DNA from: Pogonophryne albipinna
Lineage: Eukaryota; Chordata; Actinopteri; Perciformes; Artedidraconidae
DNA length: 64,000 bases
NCBI GenBank assembly: GCA_028583405.1
Contig: CM053256.1
Span: 22,541,325-22,605,324 of the forward strand
Reading direction: 5' to 3'
Shown here: in pieces, positions 36,968-49,095 of the stretch
Layout of the letters: the number at the start of each line of letters is the position of its first letter
How positions within the stretch are numbered: position 1 is the first letter of the stretch
Position numbers and translations under genes: made by a program
Notes under the pieces: model-generated
What the model was told of the DNA's origin: nothing
The model's database searches: none
What the model saw: the letters and a program-made list of their open reading frames with translations, nothing else

Positions 36968-38603
36968 TGGTCAGAGCCTTGTATATTTTTGTTTGTCGTG
37001 ATCAGGAAGTTCTGTTCTGATTTGTCATTGCCTTACCTTTCACGGATCAAGCCTTGAATAACATTTTTATTTTTTAAGTGCTCCTGTGTCCTGCATTTGG
37101 GTCCACCCTGCTCCACCTACCGTTACATTTATAGTGTGTATTACATTTTATTTTTGCTATTTACCGCAACATTTTAAAGTTAACAGGTAGGACAAACCAA
37201 TCTTGTGGAACAGGGCATTATTTTTGCCCATATCTAAAATGCCAACATAAAAACTGTAAAGTATCCCACCCATATGCTGACCTCGTAACCTCCAACCCCC
37301 CCAGTCACACCAGTAAAAAGAAAAAAGTCAACCAACTGGACAGCTGCCATGGTTTCCAAGCAACCAACACAAACAGCAGGAAACAGAAGAGGGGATCCCA
37401 TCAGAGGGGCCATGAAAAAGGAAGGCATGGACTAGAGACAGGAAAAGGAGAGAGAAAAAGAGGAAGGAGACGGGTGTTGATCCTTCAGTTGACCCCCCTT
37501 CACATAAAAGTCCAGCAACGGTTATTTGTTCTCGACTCCTCAGTCAGAGTGACTGTCAGCCGATCCTAGACTAGAGTGTGACTTGCTGCCACACCGTAAG
37601 CCAGGATCAAGCTATTTTTGATCTTTTTAAGAGATGTCAATACCAACACCAAGGACAGGTCATAGAATCGAAGCAACAGCAGTGCAAGAAACTTCAAGCT
37701 CTCTCTGGGTCTGCGCATGTAAATCATACCTCTGCAGCAGCCTAGAAGGACACTAACTTCATTTGGCATCTTCCTCCAGTCAATCGGCTGTCACACTGTT
37801 AGATTCCATGAATGATATACTCATATTGCTCACGTTAAACTTGAACTTGAAAATATGGCTCGATAACCTGATGGATGGGATCTTGTTTCAACTCGTCCCT
37901 GAAAATCTGGTGCCGGATGAGTGTCCTACATGTCTGACAAAGTTTAAGAGTTCAAGAGTTGCCCCTCTGAAATGTGCATGGGCAGTATGTAGGAATCCTA
38001 ACTGACTGGATGGGATGATCAGTACGAAAGCAAGACTAAATACAATTATCTAAATCAATAATCAGTAGGAAATGCAGAATATCCCGTATTAAAAGAAAAA
38101 CATGGCAATGCTCAGATGCTTATTAGAGCAGAGGCCTCCAACAAGACCTTATGATAGACCCAGCTATCAGCAGTTACTGTTCTTTCACAGTCAGTATGAA
38201 GACAATTGAATAACTACTTTCGAGTAGAAAGAAGTTTGGCGTATTGGCCTTATAGGAAATATTTCAGCAAAAACAATATAGAGTTTTTTATTATCAAAAA
38301 CTGGCTTTTTTCCCGCTATTAGGATATCAAGCATACACAGACATGACAAGACAATCAGGTATATAATCATGGCAAGTACAGTGTTTCTTAATTTCCTTCT
38401 AATTTTACAATATTGCCTGCTTGGTACATTGCCAAAAATATATAGTGGATATATCAGAGCGTTACCATGTAGCTTTGTAAATGTTGTTGTCACGGCATAA
38501 AACCAATGATCTGATAATCTTAATGAATCAAGACTCCAACAAAAATGTGGATTTGGAAAATCATGTCGCCCCCAATGTGTCTCCTGGCTCCAGCATTATA
38601 ATA
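36968..38603. other. Intergenic DNA, nothing recognised
   Basis: 36968-37120 continues the sequence that the MITE at 36128 interrupted and may itself be an older repeat. No gene seen. Confidence 0.45.
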
Positions 38604-39695
38604 TATGGGATTAGTTTTGTATCATAAAGATAAAGCAACACTTTCTCAGAATAAAGCAAAACTATGAGTTTAAAAGAAAAAAAAACTGAGTCAAGCAAAA
38701 TAAAATAAATTTCAAAAATAAAACTACAAGTCTTTTTTCTTTGTTTTAACATAGGTTTTTGTTTGCAGTTCTTGTTGCTTCTTTCTCAATGATCAGACTT
38801 TTGCTCTCGCTGCAGCTCTTCTCGTTTACGCTCCCTCATTTTTTGATTGAGATTCTGACACAAACCTCCCAGGTGGGCGGGACTTTCAGGGGTGTGGCCG
38901 GGGTTGTTTGAATCTCCTGCCCCCGACATACAAAGCAATAGCAATGTTAAAACGAAGTAAACTGGATATAAAATCCCCAAACAGGCGAAAACCTACCAGT
39001 TTCACCCACTGTCTCTGCCACCTCCCTCCAAGCCTCGCTCCTCCGGTTTGTATCCCGGTAGATGAACAGAGACTGATCAGAACCGGGTGATTCACTACCG
39101 CTATGATGAATTTTCCCTCCATTTTTTGGAATATGAGGAAATGACCTGCGTAGTCTCTCCCAGCATACACGCGGTTTGATTGGCTAGCGCTTGTACTGGC
39201 AGATTTGCATAAACAGGATTTCATTGGCTGACGCTTCTGCCGAGGCGCCAAAAGTTGAACATTGCTCAACTTTTGAAGCGAGCAACGCCAGCAACGCTCC
39301 ACGTCGCTTCCCAAAATGCAGTTCGGCTAAAAGTGACGTCACCCCATTCAAGGTGAATGGGCAGAAGCGTTGGAAGCTTCAACGCACGCCGCTGTGTGGA
39401 CGGGCCGTCAGAATCTCAAACAAAAAGTGAAGGAGCGCAAATGAGAGTGCTGCAGCAAGAGCAAAAGTCTGATCATTGAGAAAGAAGAAAAAAGAACTGC
39501 AAACAAAAACCTATGTTAAAACAAAGAAAAAAGACTTATAGTTTACATGATTACACAAATGATTTGTTTGCAACTTATAGTTTTATTTTAGAAATTTATT
39601 TTATTTTGCTTGACTCAGTTTTTTTTTCTTTTAAACTCATAGTTTTGCTTTATTCTGAGAAAGTATTGCTTTATGATACAAAACTAATCCCATAA
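38604..39695. mobile_element. Long-armed DNA element, short copy
   Basis: Same terminal sequence as the element at 16388 (TATGGGATTAGTTTTGTATC), with inverted arms of roughly 280 bases (38604-38885 and 39415-39695). The 0.5 kb interior differs from the long copy and is GC-rich. It includes GTGGACGGGCCGTCAG at about 39396, a typical end of another fish element. No duplication of the flanking bases was found (ATAATA against AATTGA). No coding capacity. Confidence 0.75.
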
Positions 39696-42600
39696 ATTGA
39701 CTGAGTGAAATCGAACTCTCAACAAAAGAAAAATACATTTCTATATGATTAACAACCCAGTGATGTCATTAAGATTTAGGAAGCAGCAAAGATATGTTTG
39801 ATCCCCAATTATAATTGTAAAGCCATGCAGCCTTAAATTCAGTGGATGCTTGAATGATGCACCAAAAACTGGCAGTTGGCATGCAGTTAAAAACGAAATG
39901 TAATGCATTATAACGCAGGTTCAACACAGCACAGTTATACAACACAATTCCATTAGCTATTTGAACAAATGTATTCATTTGGAATTCCCTGAGTGCCCTG
40001 AGTTTTTCTTTAAATAAAATATACATCACCGCACCGCCTTGCCTGTCATTTTCTAGTTAGATAAAACAGCAATGGAAATAATGACTGCCTGTGACAAATC
40101 ACCTCTCAGTATTTATTCGACAAAATGATTCAAGACGCTGGGAGATTGAGCTCAGATTTGTGAGTGACCCTTTCGCATAACCAGGACCCTGGCTGTGTTG
40201 GACTATATAAATGTGTTTTAATGTAGAGCAGCCAAGCTGGAGAGCCCAGCAGTAAAAATGGCCTTGGCATATATGCCTGCGTTCAAGTCACCGTAATGGA
40301 CCTGGATGTGACAGTCATAGGCTAGAAAAATGAAACCATCCGCCCTCATAATCCCATAACCATTACTGGGATTGCAACAAAACTGAATGGATAGACATTT
40401 TGGTGGAGGAAAAAAAAAAAAAAAAGCTTATATCATACTGTTTTGTTTGAAACTGACAATATGGCCCTCCTCAGATGTCTTGCCTGAGTAATTATCTGTG
40501 TTAGAAGTGATGTCGGAAAATTGTCTCATCGGTCGTATGTCTTTGACCTATAGAAGCTGTTATTGGCCACAGGTTTTGAATTAGCTACACATGTGGGTAA
40601 GATACAGTACTCATGGAGGGGCTGTTATCACATCTTGCGCTGTCAGCAAAACCAGTCGTAGAGTAAACAGCCCTGACACGGTGCAGTAATAGGTCATTAG
40701 GTAAAAAAAACAACGTGCAGATATTTCACCCTGTGGAGCTGTATTTAATCTAGACAATAACAAACAGTAGACAGCATTATCATACTTTTATGATTTAGTT
40801 TTTCTCTTTTGGTCTCCTCTGACTTGTTTTCAGGGTATGTATTTTGGATGTTTTTAAAATGATCTTCCATTATTAGAACTGCCAAGGAGGGTGTGTTTTT
40901 GATTAATTTTGGTTCACAACTACTGGCTACGTTTCCATGAAACTTCGAAGAAAGGTGTAGCATGGGCCAAGGAAGAACTCATTGCATTTTGGATCGGATT
41001 CAAATCACGTGGCATATACAATCGTTATTTTTCACTTATGGAAGTGACCTTGGTGGAGGTCTGCTTTCTCCAAGTTTTCATAATGTTTTTGTCTTCCTTT
41101 TCCATTTTCTATAAAGTGATATCACCTCTTGAATTGACTTTACCTAAGGAACGGGTACAGGATATCAACTCTAAGTGGGTAGCATTAGTTTTGAGTGTTA
41201 TAATAATCTCACTTCTCATACCAAACCTGCAGCAATAGGACCAAAGTTCGAAGCACCTCATGTAAACAACCATGACACATGCCAGCCTCACAATGTTCCT
41301 TCCCCATTTTTCTACCAGCTAAGAATCTTAGTCAATGGCCCTGTGACAATGACAGCCCTCCTTCTTTGATTCACAAGCCAGACATGTACACTACTTCCTG
41401 TTCATAAGAGGAATCTCTGAAAAAAAAAAACCTGGTAGCTAAACATACAGCAGTGTCCAGACATGCCTAAGATAGCTCTGAGTAGTTCTCCATTGTGAGC
41501 ACTCAAGTATGCGCGTCCATGCTTTTAAATACTTACAAAGGAGAAGTGGGGAAGTGTGTACAACTGCGTGCTTGTGTGCTACGCTAATGCCAAAGAATGG
41601 ACCTGACCACAGCCATTAACCGCAGACACCGCTCCTATGAGACTACAATCAAAGTATGATTAGTAATCACGTCTGTAGCTGAAGTTGCTGCCACTGATGC
41701 TGGAGGATTGGACGTGGCTGAGTAACAAACTTGTATCAACAGAGTGCACGCAAATGAGTGTTTACAGCTATTAAAAGCTGCCTGATTCAAGTTATGGCTC
41801 ATAGAAAAGCTTTGAGAATGGATAATAATAGTGTAGGGAACTCAAGATGCCAGTGTGCACATTTCCCCGGATATGTCAAACATTAATTATATGTTGTAAA
41901 AAGGAGAGGATTAACGTTGCAGCTTTGAGGGAAAGGCTTGGGTTTTTGCAGCCTTGAATTTTACGTATCACAGGGATTCACCCAGTTAGCTACACTTCTC
42001 TTTGGTTGACATGTTAGTGTCCGTATCCATATCTGACTGGAGATCTTTTTTCCAAATGGCAGCATTTCTGGTTTCCGGACAAACAAATACGACAAGCCTA
42101 AGTCCATGGTTTGGAGAGCTTTAAATGTATTTATTTATACATGTCATCTTTAAGTCTATCTTTACGTGTTTTTTTATTTATGGAGAGTTCTAAGAAAGGC
42201 GTTGTGGCCAAGCCAAGATGTAGCATTACTACTAGGCCAAACCGCTGGTAGTAAACATAATAGAACCTGGCATTAAATACAGCACTCATTTGAAAAAACC
42301 CACTCTTGTCATATTTTATATCATCAGCACTGTTGGCAATGCATCACACTGAAGCAATACACCAATAGCAGGACCGCATCCTTAAGGAAACAGGAGCGAG
42401 GTGAACTGTGTTGGACACTCTTGATCTGGATTTTGGCACACTTGGATGTGTGTGTCTATCAGAAATAGCCTGGCTTTATGGAATGGAACATAAGGAAAAA
42501 GAGCAAAACACAACACAGCAACATCTCAGTCTGTGCAAATGTAAAAGCAGCATGTGTCTGTTTACAAGACACGAGCAATGATCATTTCTGTGCAACACGC

Positions 42601-43019
42601 GAGCGAGGAGCGAGCCGCTCGTAAATCTGTGCGCAAGACATAGAATGTCTCTAATGCTCTCCGCAGACATGTTGTGGCTGCTCAGTACGTGCAGTGTCAC
42701 AGGGCCAGATGTAGTGGCAAAATAAATCATGATCTTACATTTCCAGAAAAGAAGGCAACCGGAGCTAGATGCAACCCGTCTAGAGCTATAGAGCTTAAAG
42801 AGATTTTTGAAGTGGGGTTGTATGAGGTACTTATTCATAGGCAGAGGGAAGTCGGCATGCACTAAGTTTGGAGAAACAGACAGGAGTTACAGAACAGAAG
42901 CAAAGCTATGGAATGCTGTGGACGGTAGCAACAGTGTATCTAGCCCCACAAAACAGAATCTCCAATCAATATAACTTTAAATATATCCAATATTTAGAAT
43001 AACTTCGCTGTTATATCTC
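39696..43019. other. Intergenic DNA, no gene seen
   Basis: AT-rich, with no domain-bearing frame and no recognised repeat. An 18-base poly-A lies at about 40410. Confidence 0.5.
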
Positions 43020-43047
43020 TCACAGGCTCTGCCCTCTACTGGACTCT

Positions 43048-43365
43048 ATGGGTACTACCTTATCATGCAAGCATTCACCTACTGAGATTTCTATAGACGT
43101 AGCCGGCCCCGGGGCGGGCCTACCTGAATGGGCGCGCATCTCACCGTATAAAAGGAGGCCTCACCTCCTGGCTGTCATCCCTTTCTCTTCAGCGAGCGGA
43201 AGTGAAACACTGAGCAAGAGACGTGAAAAGAGAAAGAGAAAAGTGCACCGGACCTGCCCGACATACCCTGGCCTGATCGCGGGGGCTGATCCGCACCACC
43301 TGTGCTTCCAGGGCCTAGGGCCGGACCACGCCGAAGACGGCCTAAACCCGTCACCGGCCTGCAAC
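43048..43365 (+). pseudogene. DIRS gag, N-terminal part
   Basis: The frame is open from 43048, passes a basic stretch (KRREKRKRK) and reaches a Cys/His-rich segment: CP, then DPHHLCF, GPDHAED and PACN. This spacing of Cys and His is the N-terminal zinc-binding region typical of fish DIRS gag proteins. It is cut at 43365 by the insertion starting CAGTGATGCAAA and resumes at 49096 in the same phase. The true start codon is uncertain: the ATG at 43048 lies upstream of the TATA-like motif at 43147, so a later start is more likely. Confidence 0.65.
43147..43155 (+). promoter_or_regulatory. TATA-like box of the DIRS element
   Basis: TATAAAAGG lies about 50 bases before a pyrimidine-rich stretch (CATCCCTTTCTCTTCAG) and about 100 bases before the conserved gag segment, a plausible promoter for the DIRS transcript. 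Confidence 0.45.
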
Positions 43366-44148
43366 CAGTGATGCAAACACAGGTATGGTGAAAAAAGAGA
43401 GAACTATTCGAAGCAGAAAAAAACCAGCATAATATACCAACTTGTAACCCACATTAAAACATAGTAAGCATAAAGTCATTCAAAAGTGATTTCATTAAAG
43501 GATACACGTTTAAAATTGGTCAATGATAACATTGACCAATCCCTTTAACAATATAATAAATAAAAGTAGTATGACAAATTACAAGGTACTGTTCCTTTAA
43601 GGGATCTCTGCTCACCACCAGGCACGCACAGCGTAGCAGGAGAAAAGAGAAAACGGAGCAAGACGCAGATGAGATGAGCGGAGTAAATTATATTAAAAGT
43701 AATGCTGTCAAAATTATCGCGTTAACGGCGGTAATTAATTTTTTGAATTAATTGCGTTAAAATATTTAACGCATTTAATGCATGTGCAGAATGGCCCGCC
43801 CCATACATCCCACCAGTGGCAGCGCCAGGGTATGGCTGGGGTAGGCTACACCCATACCAAGAAATGGCTTAGCCTAGGGTGACCAAACGTCCTCTTTTGC
43901 CCGGACATGTCCTCTTTTCACGCCCTGTCCGGGTCGTCCGGGGGGGGGTTTATAAATTTATGAAAATGTCCGGGTTTCGCGGACCGTTTGCATGTACTTA
44001 AATTGACTGGCGCATTGCACAGAATACTACGGTACTCTGTTGCATGTGTGACGTAATCCCTGAGTCTGAAGCTTTGTGGGCGGCTCTACAACTACGCTGA
44101 CACACAAACAGAGGAAGGGGACAGAGCGGACCGCAGCTCACATTCACA

Positions 44149-46068
44149 ATGCCAAAGCGCAAATGTACTTTTACAGATGAATTGCAGAAGAAATTCCAAA
44201 TGTACCGACCCGGTCGGAACAAATGGGAGGCGGAGTGCACCGCGTGCAAAGCTTGCACATACGTGTGTGTGTCCAATAAAGGTGCAGGCGATCTTAAAGC
44301 GCACATGGACACAGACAAACATAGGAAAGCTGTGCAAGGTGAGAGTTTATCGGCAAAGTTGACAGACTTCTTTGTTAGACCAGGCAAAACAGAGGATGCT
44401 GTAAATGCAGCGGAGGGTGCGTTTGCATTTCACACTGTGAAACATCACAACAGCTACAGATCTATGGATTGCACAAGTGCCTTGCTAAAAAAAGCATTTC
44501 CAGACTCTGACACTGCCAAAAAATTCAGTAGTGCGCGCACTAAAACCGAAGCCATTGTCAATGGTGTTATAGCGCCCCACTCGATTGATGTCGCACATGA
44601 AGCACTCAAAGAAATCCAGTACTGTGGTGTTTCTACAGACGGGAGTAACCACGGAGCAGTGAAAATATTCCCAATCATAATCCAGTACTTTGACTGGAAG
44701 AGGGGTGGTATGCAAACAAAATTAATCGAGGTTAAAGACACACCAAATGAGACAGCAGAAACCATTGCACAATATCTCATTGAAACATTGGCAAAAAACA
44801 ATTTGTCTGAAAAATGCATTGCATTTACTGGCGACAATTGCAACACAAACTTTGGAGGAATCCGACGTGATGAAGGGGGAAAGAATGTGTTTGCAAATTT
44901 GAAGAGGTTGCTGCAGAAGAACACTCTGATCGGTGTGGGTTGCCCAGCACACATATTGAATAATTGTGTTCATCATGGGGCAGACACAATAGATATTGAC
45001 CTTGAGAATATCATGTTCAAAATCGACCAGTACTTCCACATTTACACTGTGCGCACTGAGAGCCTGAAGAAGTACTGTGATTTTGTTGACATTGAATACA
45101 GAAGGATGCTTTCTCACAGCAAGACAAGGTGGCTGTCATTGTTCCCAGGCATTGAGAGGATGATACAGATGTTTCCAGCCTTAAAGGCATTCTTTCTGTC
45201 TCAGCAAAAACCACCCATAGTGATCAAGAAGTTTTTTGAAAACGAATTCAGTGAGATCTACCTCTGGCACATGCACTCACTCATGTCTGCGTTCCACACC
45301 CACATTCAAGACATGGAAAAGGAGAAGAACTCCATTATGGAGGTAAAGAAAATAATGAACAGCATCCACACCATTCTTCTTGAACGCAAGAGCAACAACT
45401 TCATGTCCCTTAAAGTTAAGGGACTACTGGCACAAAAGCGTAGTGATGGACTTGGTAAGGAATATGACCAGTTCTGTGCTGATGTGCAAAGCCTGTACAG
45501 TACATGTCTGGAGTATCTGGAGAAGTGGATGACTCCCATGGAAGAGTTCTCCACATTCACGTGGATGGATCTGAGTGAGCCACCAGAGTGGAATGATGTG
45601 GAGGCCTGCATCAAGTTCCTAGGAGAGAAGGGGGTGGTAATTGATGATGTCAAGTGTTTTGACCAGGTCACCAATCTGAAGAGATTCACAGAAAGGTGCA
45701 ACGGTGATGAGGAGTTCAGTGGCCTGCAGGTGCACCAGAAGTGGACCAAATATTTTGAGAAGGCCAAAAGCATTGCATGTTACTCAGAACTACTGAAGAT
45801 TGCACAGTTTGTCTTTGCACTTTCCTCTCACAATGCAAATGTTGAGAGGGTTTTCTCACTGATGCAGAGCCAGTGGACCAAGGAGAGGAACCAGCTGTCT
45901 GTTGAGTCACTGAAGGGGATTCTATTTGTGCAATACAATTTGAAAGACATGTCTTGCAAAGACTTTCATGCTTATTTGTTGAGCAACCGAAAACTGCTGG
46001 GAAAGATCAGCTCCACAGCTAAATATCGAAGGGCAGACAAGGAGGATGAAGAAGAAAAGCAAGATTGA
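44149..46068 (+). CDS. hAT transposase with BED-type zinc finger, 639 aa
   Basis: hAT transposases bind the ends of their element and cut and paste it using a DDE RNase H-like catalytic core. The ATG has A at -3 and is the first in the frame. A Cys2-His2 finger of BED type lies at residues 30-58 (C30, C33, H52, H58). The first catalytic Asp fits D164 (VSTDGS) and the second D229 (FTGDNCNTNFGG). C265-x2-H268 and the R327-W328 pair follow the usual hAT order. The catalytic Glu fits E566 in NANVERVFS, at the start of the C-terminal dimerisation domain (about 535-610). The length is normal for the superfamily, with no stop or frameshift. It is the only gene of the element; flanking TIRs and an 8-base duplication confirm its class. 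The residue assignment is by motif reading, not alignment. A domesticated host gene is unlikely because both TIRs are present. Confidence 0.92.
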   Translation: MPKRKCTFTDELQKKFQMYRPGRNKWEAECTACKACTYVCVSNKGAGDLKAHMDTDKHRKAVQGESLSAKLTDFFVRPGKTEDAVNAAEGAFAFHTVKHHNSYRSMDCTSALLKKAFPDSDTAKKFSSARTKTEAIVNGVIAPHSIDVAHEALKEIQYCGVSTDGSNHGAVKIFPIIIQYFDWKRGGMQTKLIEVKDTPNETAETIAQYLIETLAKNNLSEKCIAFTGDNCNTNFGGIRRDEGGKNVFANLKRLLQKNTLIGVGCPAHILNNCVHHGADTIDIDLENIMFKIDQYFHIYTVRTESLKKYCDFVDIEYRRMLSHSKTRWLSLFPGIERMIQMFPALKAFFLSQQKPPIVIKKFFENEFSEIYLWHMHSLMSAFHTHIQDMEKEKNSIMEVKKIMNSIHTILLERKSNNFMSLKVKGLLAQKRSDGLGKEYDQFCADVQSLYSTCLEYLEKWMTPMEEFSTFTWMDLSEPPEWNDVEACIKFLGEKGVVIDDVKCFDQVTNLKRFTERCNGDEEFSGLQVHQKWTKYFEKAKSIACYSELLKIAQFVFALSSHNANVERVFSLMQSQWTKERNQLSVESLKGILFVQYNLKDMSCKDFHAYLLSNRKLLGKISSTAKYRRADKEDEEEKQD

Positions 46069-46305
46069 AGTATGCAACTATGCAGAGAGAGAAAGCTATG
46101 TAGCTGTGGGAGAGAAACTTTAAACTTTTAATTTTAAATTGGGACCCTAGAAAACTGTTTGAAGCTAGAAATATGTGAAAAGTTGTCGTTTCACTGTGGT
46201 TGTTTACAATGACAGGGCCTGGAATTGTGTTTACAAACATTTAAAGTAAGCTTATATTTAGTTCATGGTGCCTCAAAATGTGTTTGGTTTGATTTAGGTA
46301 ATCAA

Positions 46306-46330
46306 ATGTTATGTTATGTTATGTTATGTT
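46306..46330 (+). repeat. (ATGTT)n short tandem repeat
   Basis: Five units of a TGTTA-type pentamer in the 3' untranslated part of the hAT element. Confidence 0.85.
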
Positions 46331-47117
46331 CACTAATGGCAATTATGCAAATGTGAAATCCAAAACTGCATATTGCACTTTTAAAATAATTAGATTAGTA
46401 TCTTTGTGAGGTTACTGTTTTATTGTTTACATTGACAAGATACAAAGAGATTATTTGTTAAAGCTGGATGTTCTATTTTCTACTATTTCATATATTTTGT
46501 AATTTATTTTTTGTCCAGTAAGACTTGAAAAGAGAGCTATTATTTTGTTACAGGTTGATGTTTAAGTTATTCTTGTGCATTTGAGATTTGTCAGAGATAA
46601 TTCTAGGCATAATATAAAGCATGTTGATTGTTGAGTAACCTTGGTTTGGTGTGTCTTTGGTTATAGAGAGATATTATTGTGTTATATACAGTAAAATAAT
46701 ATAAATAATAATTTGATATCCATACAGAGGAGGCATACTTTAAAACAATAAGGAATCTTTGAGTAAACGTTGAGTATCATTAAGTATCTCGAGGCTGGGG
46801 GCAGCATGTCCTCTTTTTTGGAAATCAAAATATGGTCACCCTGGCTTAGCCCCACCATGAAAAAATATGTTAAAGTAAGCAAAATAAAGTCCGCCAACTC
46901 GCGCCGAGAATTGCACAGACAGCAGTTAGTAAGATTGATTTTAGTAGCCACTTGTCTGGAAATACCGAAGACCAGAAACGATTTTGAAAACTTTTGTCAC
47001 GTAGTGATCGTCTTCTCAATAGAACATCTTTGATAATGTCTTCTGGCCAATCAGAATCAAGATAACGGCGTGGTGTTGTTGCAGGAAGTCCCGACGGAGA
47101 ATACTTTTGCTGTAGTA

Positions 47118-47396
47118 CAGGGGTGCACATAACTGGTACGCAGGTTATGTGCGTAATCTGAAATGCGTACCGTCACTTGTGTCACAAAGCGCATTTGCGT
47201 ACCGACGTACTTGTGAAGCTTTTCCAGAAGGCGGTTAGATCACCGGACGACAGAGTCGGTCTCCGTGTGCACAGACAGGGCTGCTGTTAACGTCGGTCTG
47301 TACAACGGAATTGTGCCAAAACTACGCCAAACGGCTGCGGAGGGAGTACTCCACTAGCCCACCCCCTCCCAGACGACTTTCCTGAAGTACTCCCCC
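47118..47396. repeat. Insertion-like segment starting CAGGGGTGCACATAACTGG
   Basis: Compared with copy 1 at 33065-33105, this copy carries about 280 extra bases between GCTGTAGTA and CGTTGATAGAAATC, replacing some 30 bases. The start CAGGGGTGCACATAA resembles the end of a fish DNA element, but no matching right end is present, so it may be a fragment. Confidence 0.4.
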
Positions 47397-48740
47397 GTTG
47401 ATAGAAATCAACACGTAATGAATTAAGACCCCACGGTTTGATGATTGATAGGTGTGTGGGCTGTCTTTCATTTTGACACACAGATTTTTTTTATAATAAA
47501 CATACATACTGTATGTTAAATGGATATATCCGCCTTCTTTCATTAATCTTTCCATTCCCACAACAATATACATAAATAAATGGCATATTTTGGACATAGT
47601 TCGAATGGTGATTAATCATGATTAATTAATTTTTAAGCTGTGATTAATCTGATTAAAAATTGTAATCGTTTGACAGCCCTAATTAAAAGTGATTCAAAGT
47701 TGATTTAAAATAGATAAAAATACCATCCACATGGTCGGGAAACCCAGTAGACGGTATAGAACATTAACCAACGGTGTTTTGGTCAGTTTTTTTTGGACTG
47801 GATAAAAAAGTTGATCGCGAGTGAGAGGACAACACACACACGCGCTCTGATACAAGATGGCGAGCCAGACCCACGGACTGCTATGATCTTCGCGCCAGTG
47901 AGAGGACTTGCTGGTTTATCAAGAGACAATAGCTGAACTCACTGCCAGAGTGGTAGGAGTATTGAAGAAATTATAAGGTTGGAACTGGATTTTAGTTGTA
48001 CCTGGATTTAAAGAGACACTATATATTGTACTCTAGGTTTTCATTTGTCATTTGATTTCATTGATGGTCCAATTGTGTTTTTTTCATTGAATTAGATATA
48101 TTTTACCTGTGAAAAGGGAAAAGAAAAAGAGTTAACTCAGGATATTGAAGAGATTAAAATAGGAAAAATCTATAAATAATACTTAGTAGACCGGTCTAAA
48201 ATAAAATAGGCTATTTTGTTCATCCTATATGGATACCATTTACTAAGTCACAGAAATCAGAAAACAAGGGAAAGGTGAAATACTTACCTCTGATTATACT
48301 GCAGAAAATATTCATTGTCTATGTTTAATGTTTTGTCTATTTCGTCAGTAAATTGCCGGCTGTTCTATTCAAACCACCTGGTCTCTGGTCTAATTACTTA
48401 CCTGTCTATCCACTCTAGTAGAACCCAGAATCCTTCTAGTCAGATAGCATAGCCCAAGATAAGAAGTGTTACAAACTGAAAAAGCCCTGTGCTATAATGC
48501 TTCAATTAACTGGCTATTCTTTATAATATACTCAGATCAATAGGAGACAGAGATGTTAAGTTATAAATCAAGAGTTTTTATTATTATTTACAGCAGGGGT
48601 GGGGGACATCCTCCGAGGGCCGTACAAATTATTGAACTCAACCTCTGCTTAAAAAAACTAAAATCACAGCCCATTCATTTGGCCTTTCTTTCATGTTGTG
48701 CAAAGAAAAAGCAACCTCTTAATCCAGATATCGTACCATG

Positions 48741-49007
48741 ACTCGCGCATGCATGCATGTGCACGGTTGTGGCATGACCACCAAAACAGAAAGATATGGA
48801 CACAAGATGTGTGCAAATGTATTTAGTATCCTATCCATGTGAACATGATTTAAGTGGGGGGGACCTAACCCCCTCTAGGTGGGTCCGGGGGCAGTTAAAA
48901 TGTTGAAGTTAAAAGCATCAATCTGGTGCACTTTGAGAGCAACATGAGGAGATCTATGGATACATCTCTCAACACCCATATGAAACAGAACTGTAAGCAG
49001 ACGAAAA
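48741..49007 (-). repeat. Inverted copy of 36629-36930
   Basis: In reverse complement it follows the right half of the CAGGGGTGTA element closely, from ACAGTTCTGTTTCATATGGG to GCATGCATGCGCGAGTC. It has an indel of about 30 bases around the poly-A/CCCCGGAGGG part and scattered substitutions. Non-coding in both copies. Confidence 0.85.
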
Positions 49008-49095
49008 CTCTTCGGTTCTCCACGAATTACACAAGTCACCCAAATCAGCGTTAAAAAAGCGGGAGGCGCCGGAAAGCGACTAATTTGCATCACTG

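Larger units (their letters stand above)
43875..46843 (+). mobile_element. Complete autonomous hAT transposon
   Basis: A 2,969-base element with terminal inverted repeats TAGGGTGACCA and TGGTCACCCTG, and the exact 8-base target duplication GCTTAGCC (43867-43874 and 46844-46851). The empty target is seen in a paralogous repeat at 32774. It encodes one uninterrupted transposase (44149-46068). GTCCTCTTTT occurs twice near the left end (43889 and 43909) and once near the right (46808), possible transposase-binding repeats. A TGTTA pentamer is repeated in the 3' UTR near 46306-46330. All parts needed for mobility seem present. Confidence 0.93.
43814..47427. repeat. CAGTGGC-type repeat, copy 2 (split by hAT)
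   Basis: Left part 43814-43874 and right part 46852 to about 47420 match copy 1 at 32774-33127. Differences include an extra ~34 bases after GACAGCAG (about 46922-46955) and a further insertion-like segment at 47118-47396. The right boundary is approximate. Confidence 0.7.
43700..47681. mobile_element. hAT-like element with GCTGTCAAA ends, host of further insertions
   Basis: The left end TAATGCTGTCAAA and the right end TTTGACAGCCCTA are imperfect inverted repeats, and ATTAAAAG is duplicated on both sides (43692-43699 and 47682-47689). The subterminal sequence is full of TAATTAAT and GATTAATC words. Own sequence is only about 110 bases on the left and 250 on the right (about 47428-47681); the middle is filled by a CAGTGGC repeat that itself received a hAT. 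Confidence 0.82.
43366..49095. mobile_element. DNA element with CAGTGATGCAAA ends, host of nested insertions
   Basis: A perfect 12-base inverted repeat CAGTGATGCAAA / TTTGCATCACTG bounds the insertion. TGCAAC is duplicated on both sides (43360-43365 and 49096-49101), and the DIRS gag frame closes up exactly when it is removed. Own sequence is 43366-43691 and 47690-49095, about 1.7 kb; the rest is a later insertion. Part of the right end (about 48741-49007) is an inverted copy of 36629-36930 in the CAGGGGTGTA element, so the two families share internal sequence. No transposase seen. The 6-base duplication leaves the superfamily open. Confidence 0.8.

Noticed and set aside
38604..39695. Target duplication for the short long-armed element
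   Set aside because: Flanks ATAATA and AATTGA do not match, so no duplication is claimed.
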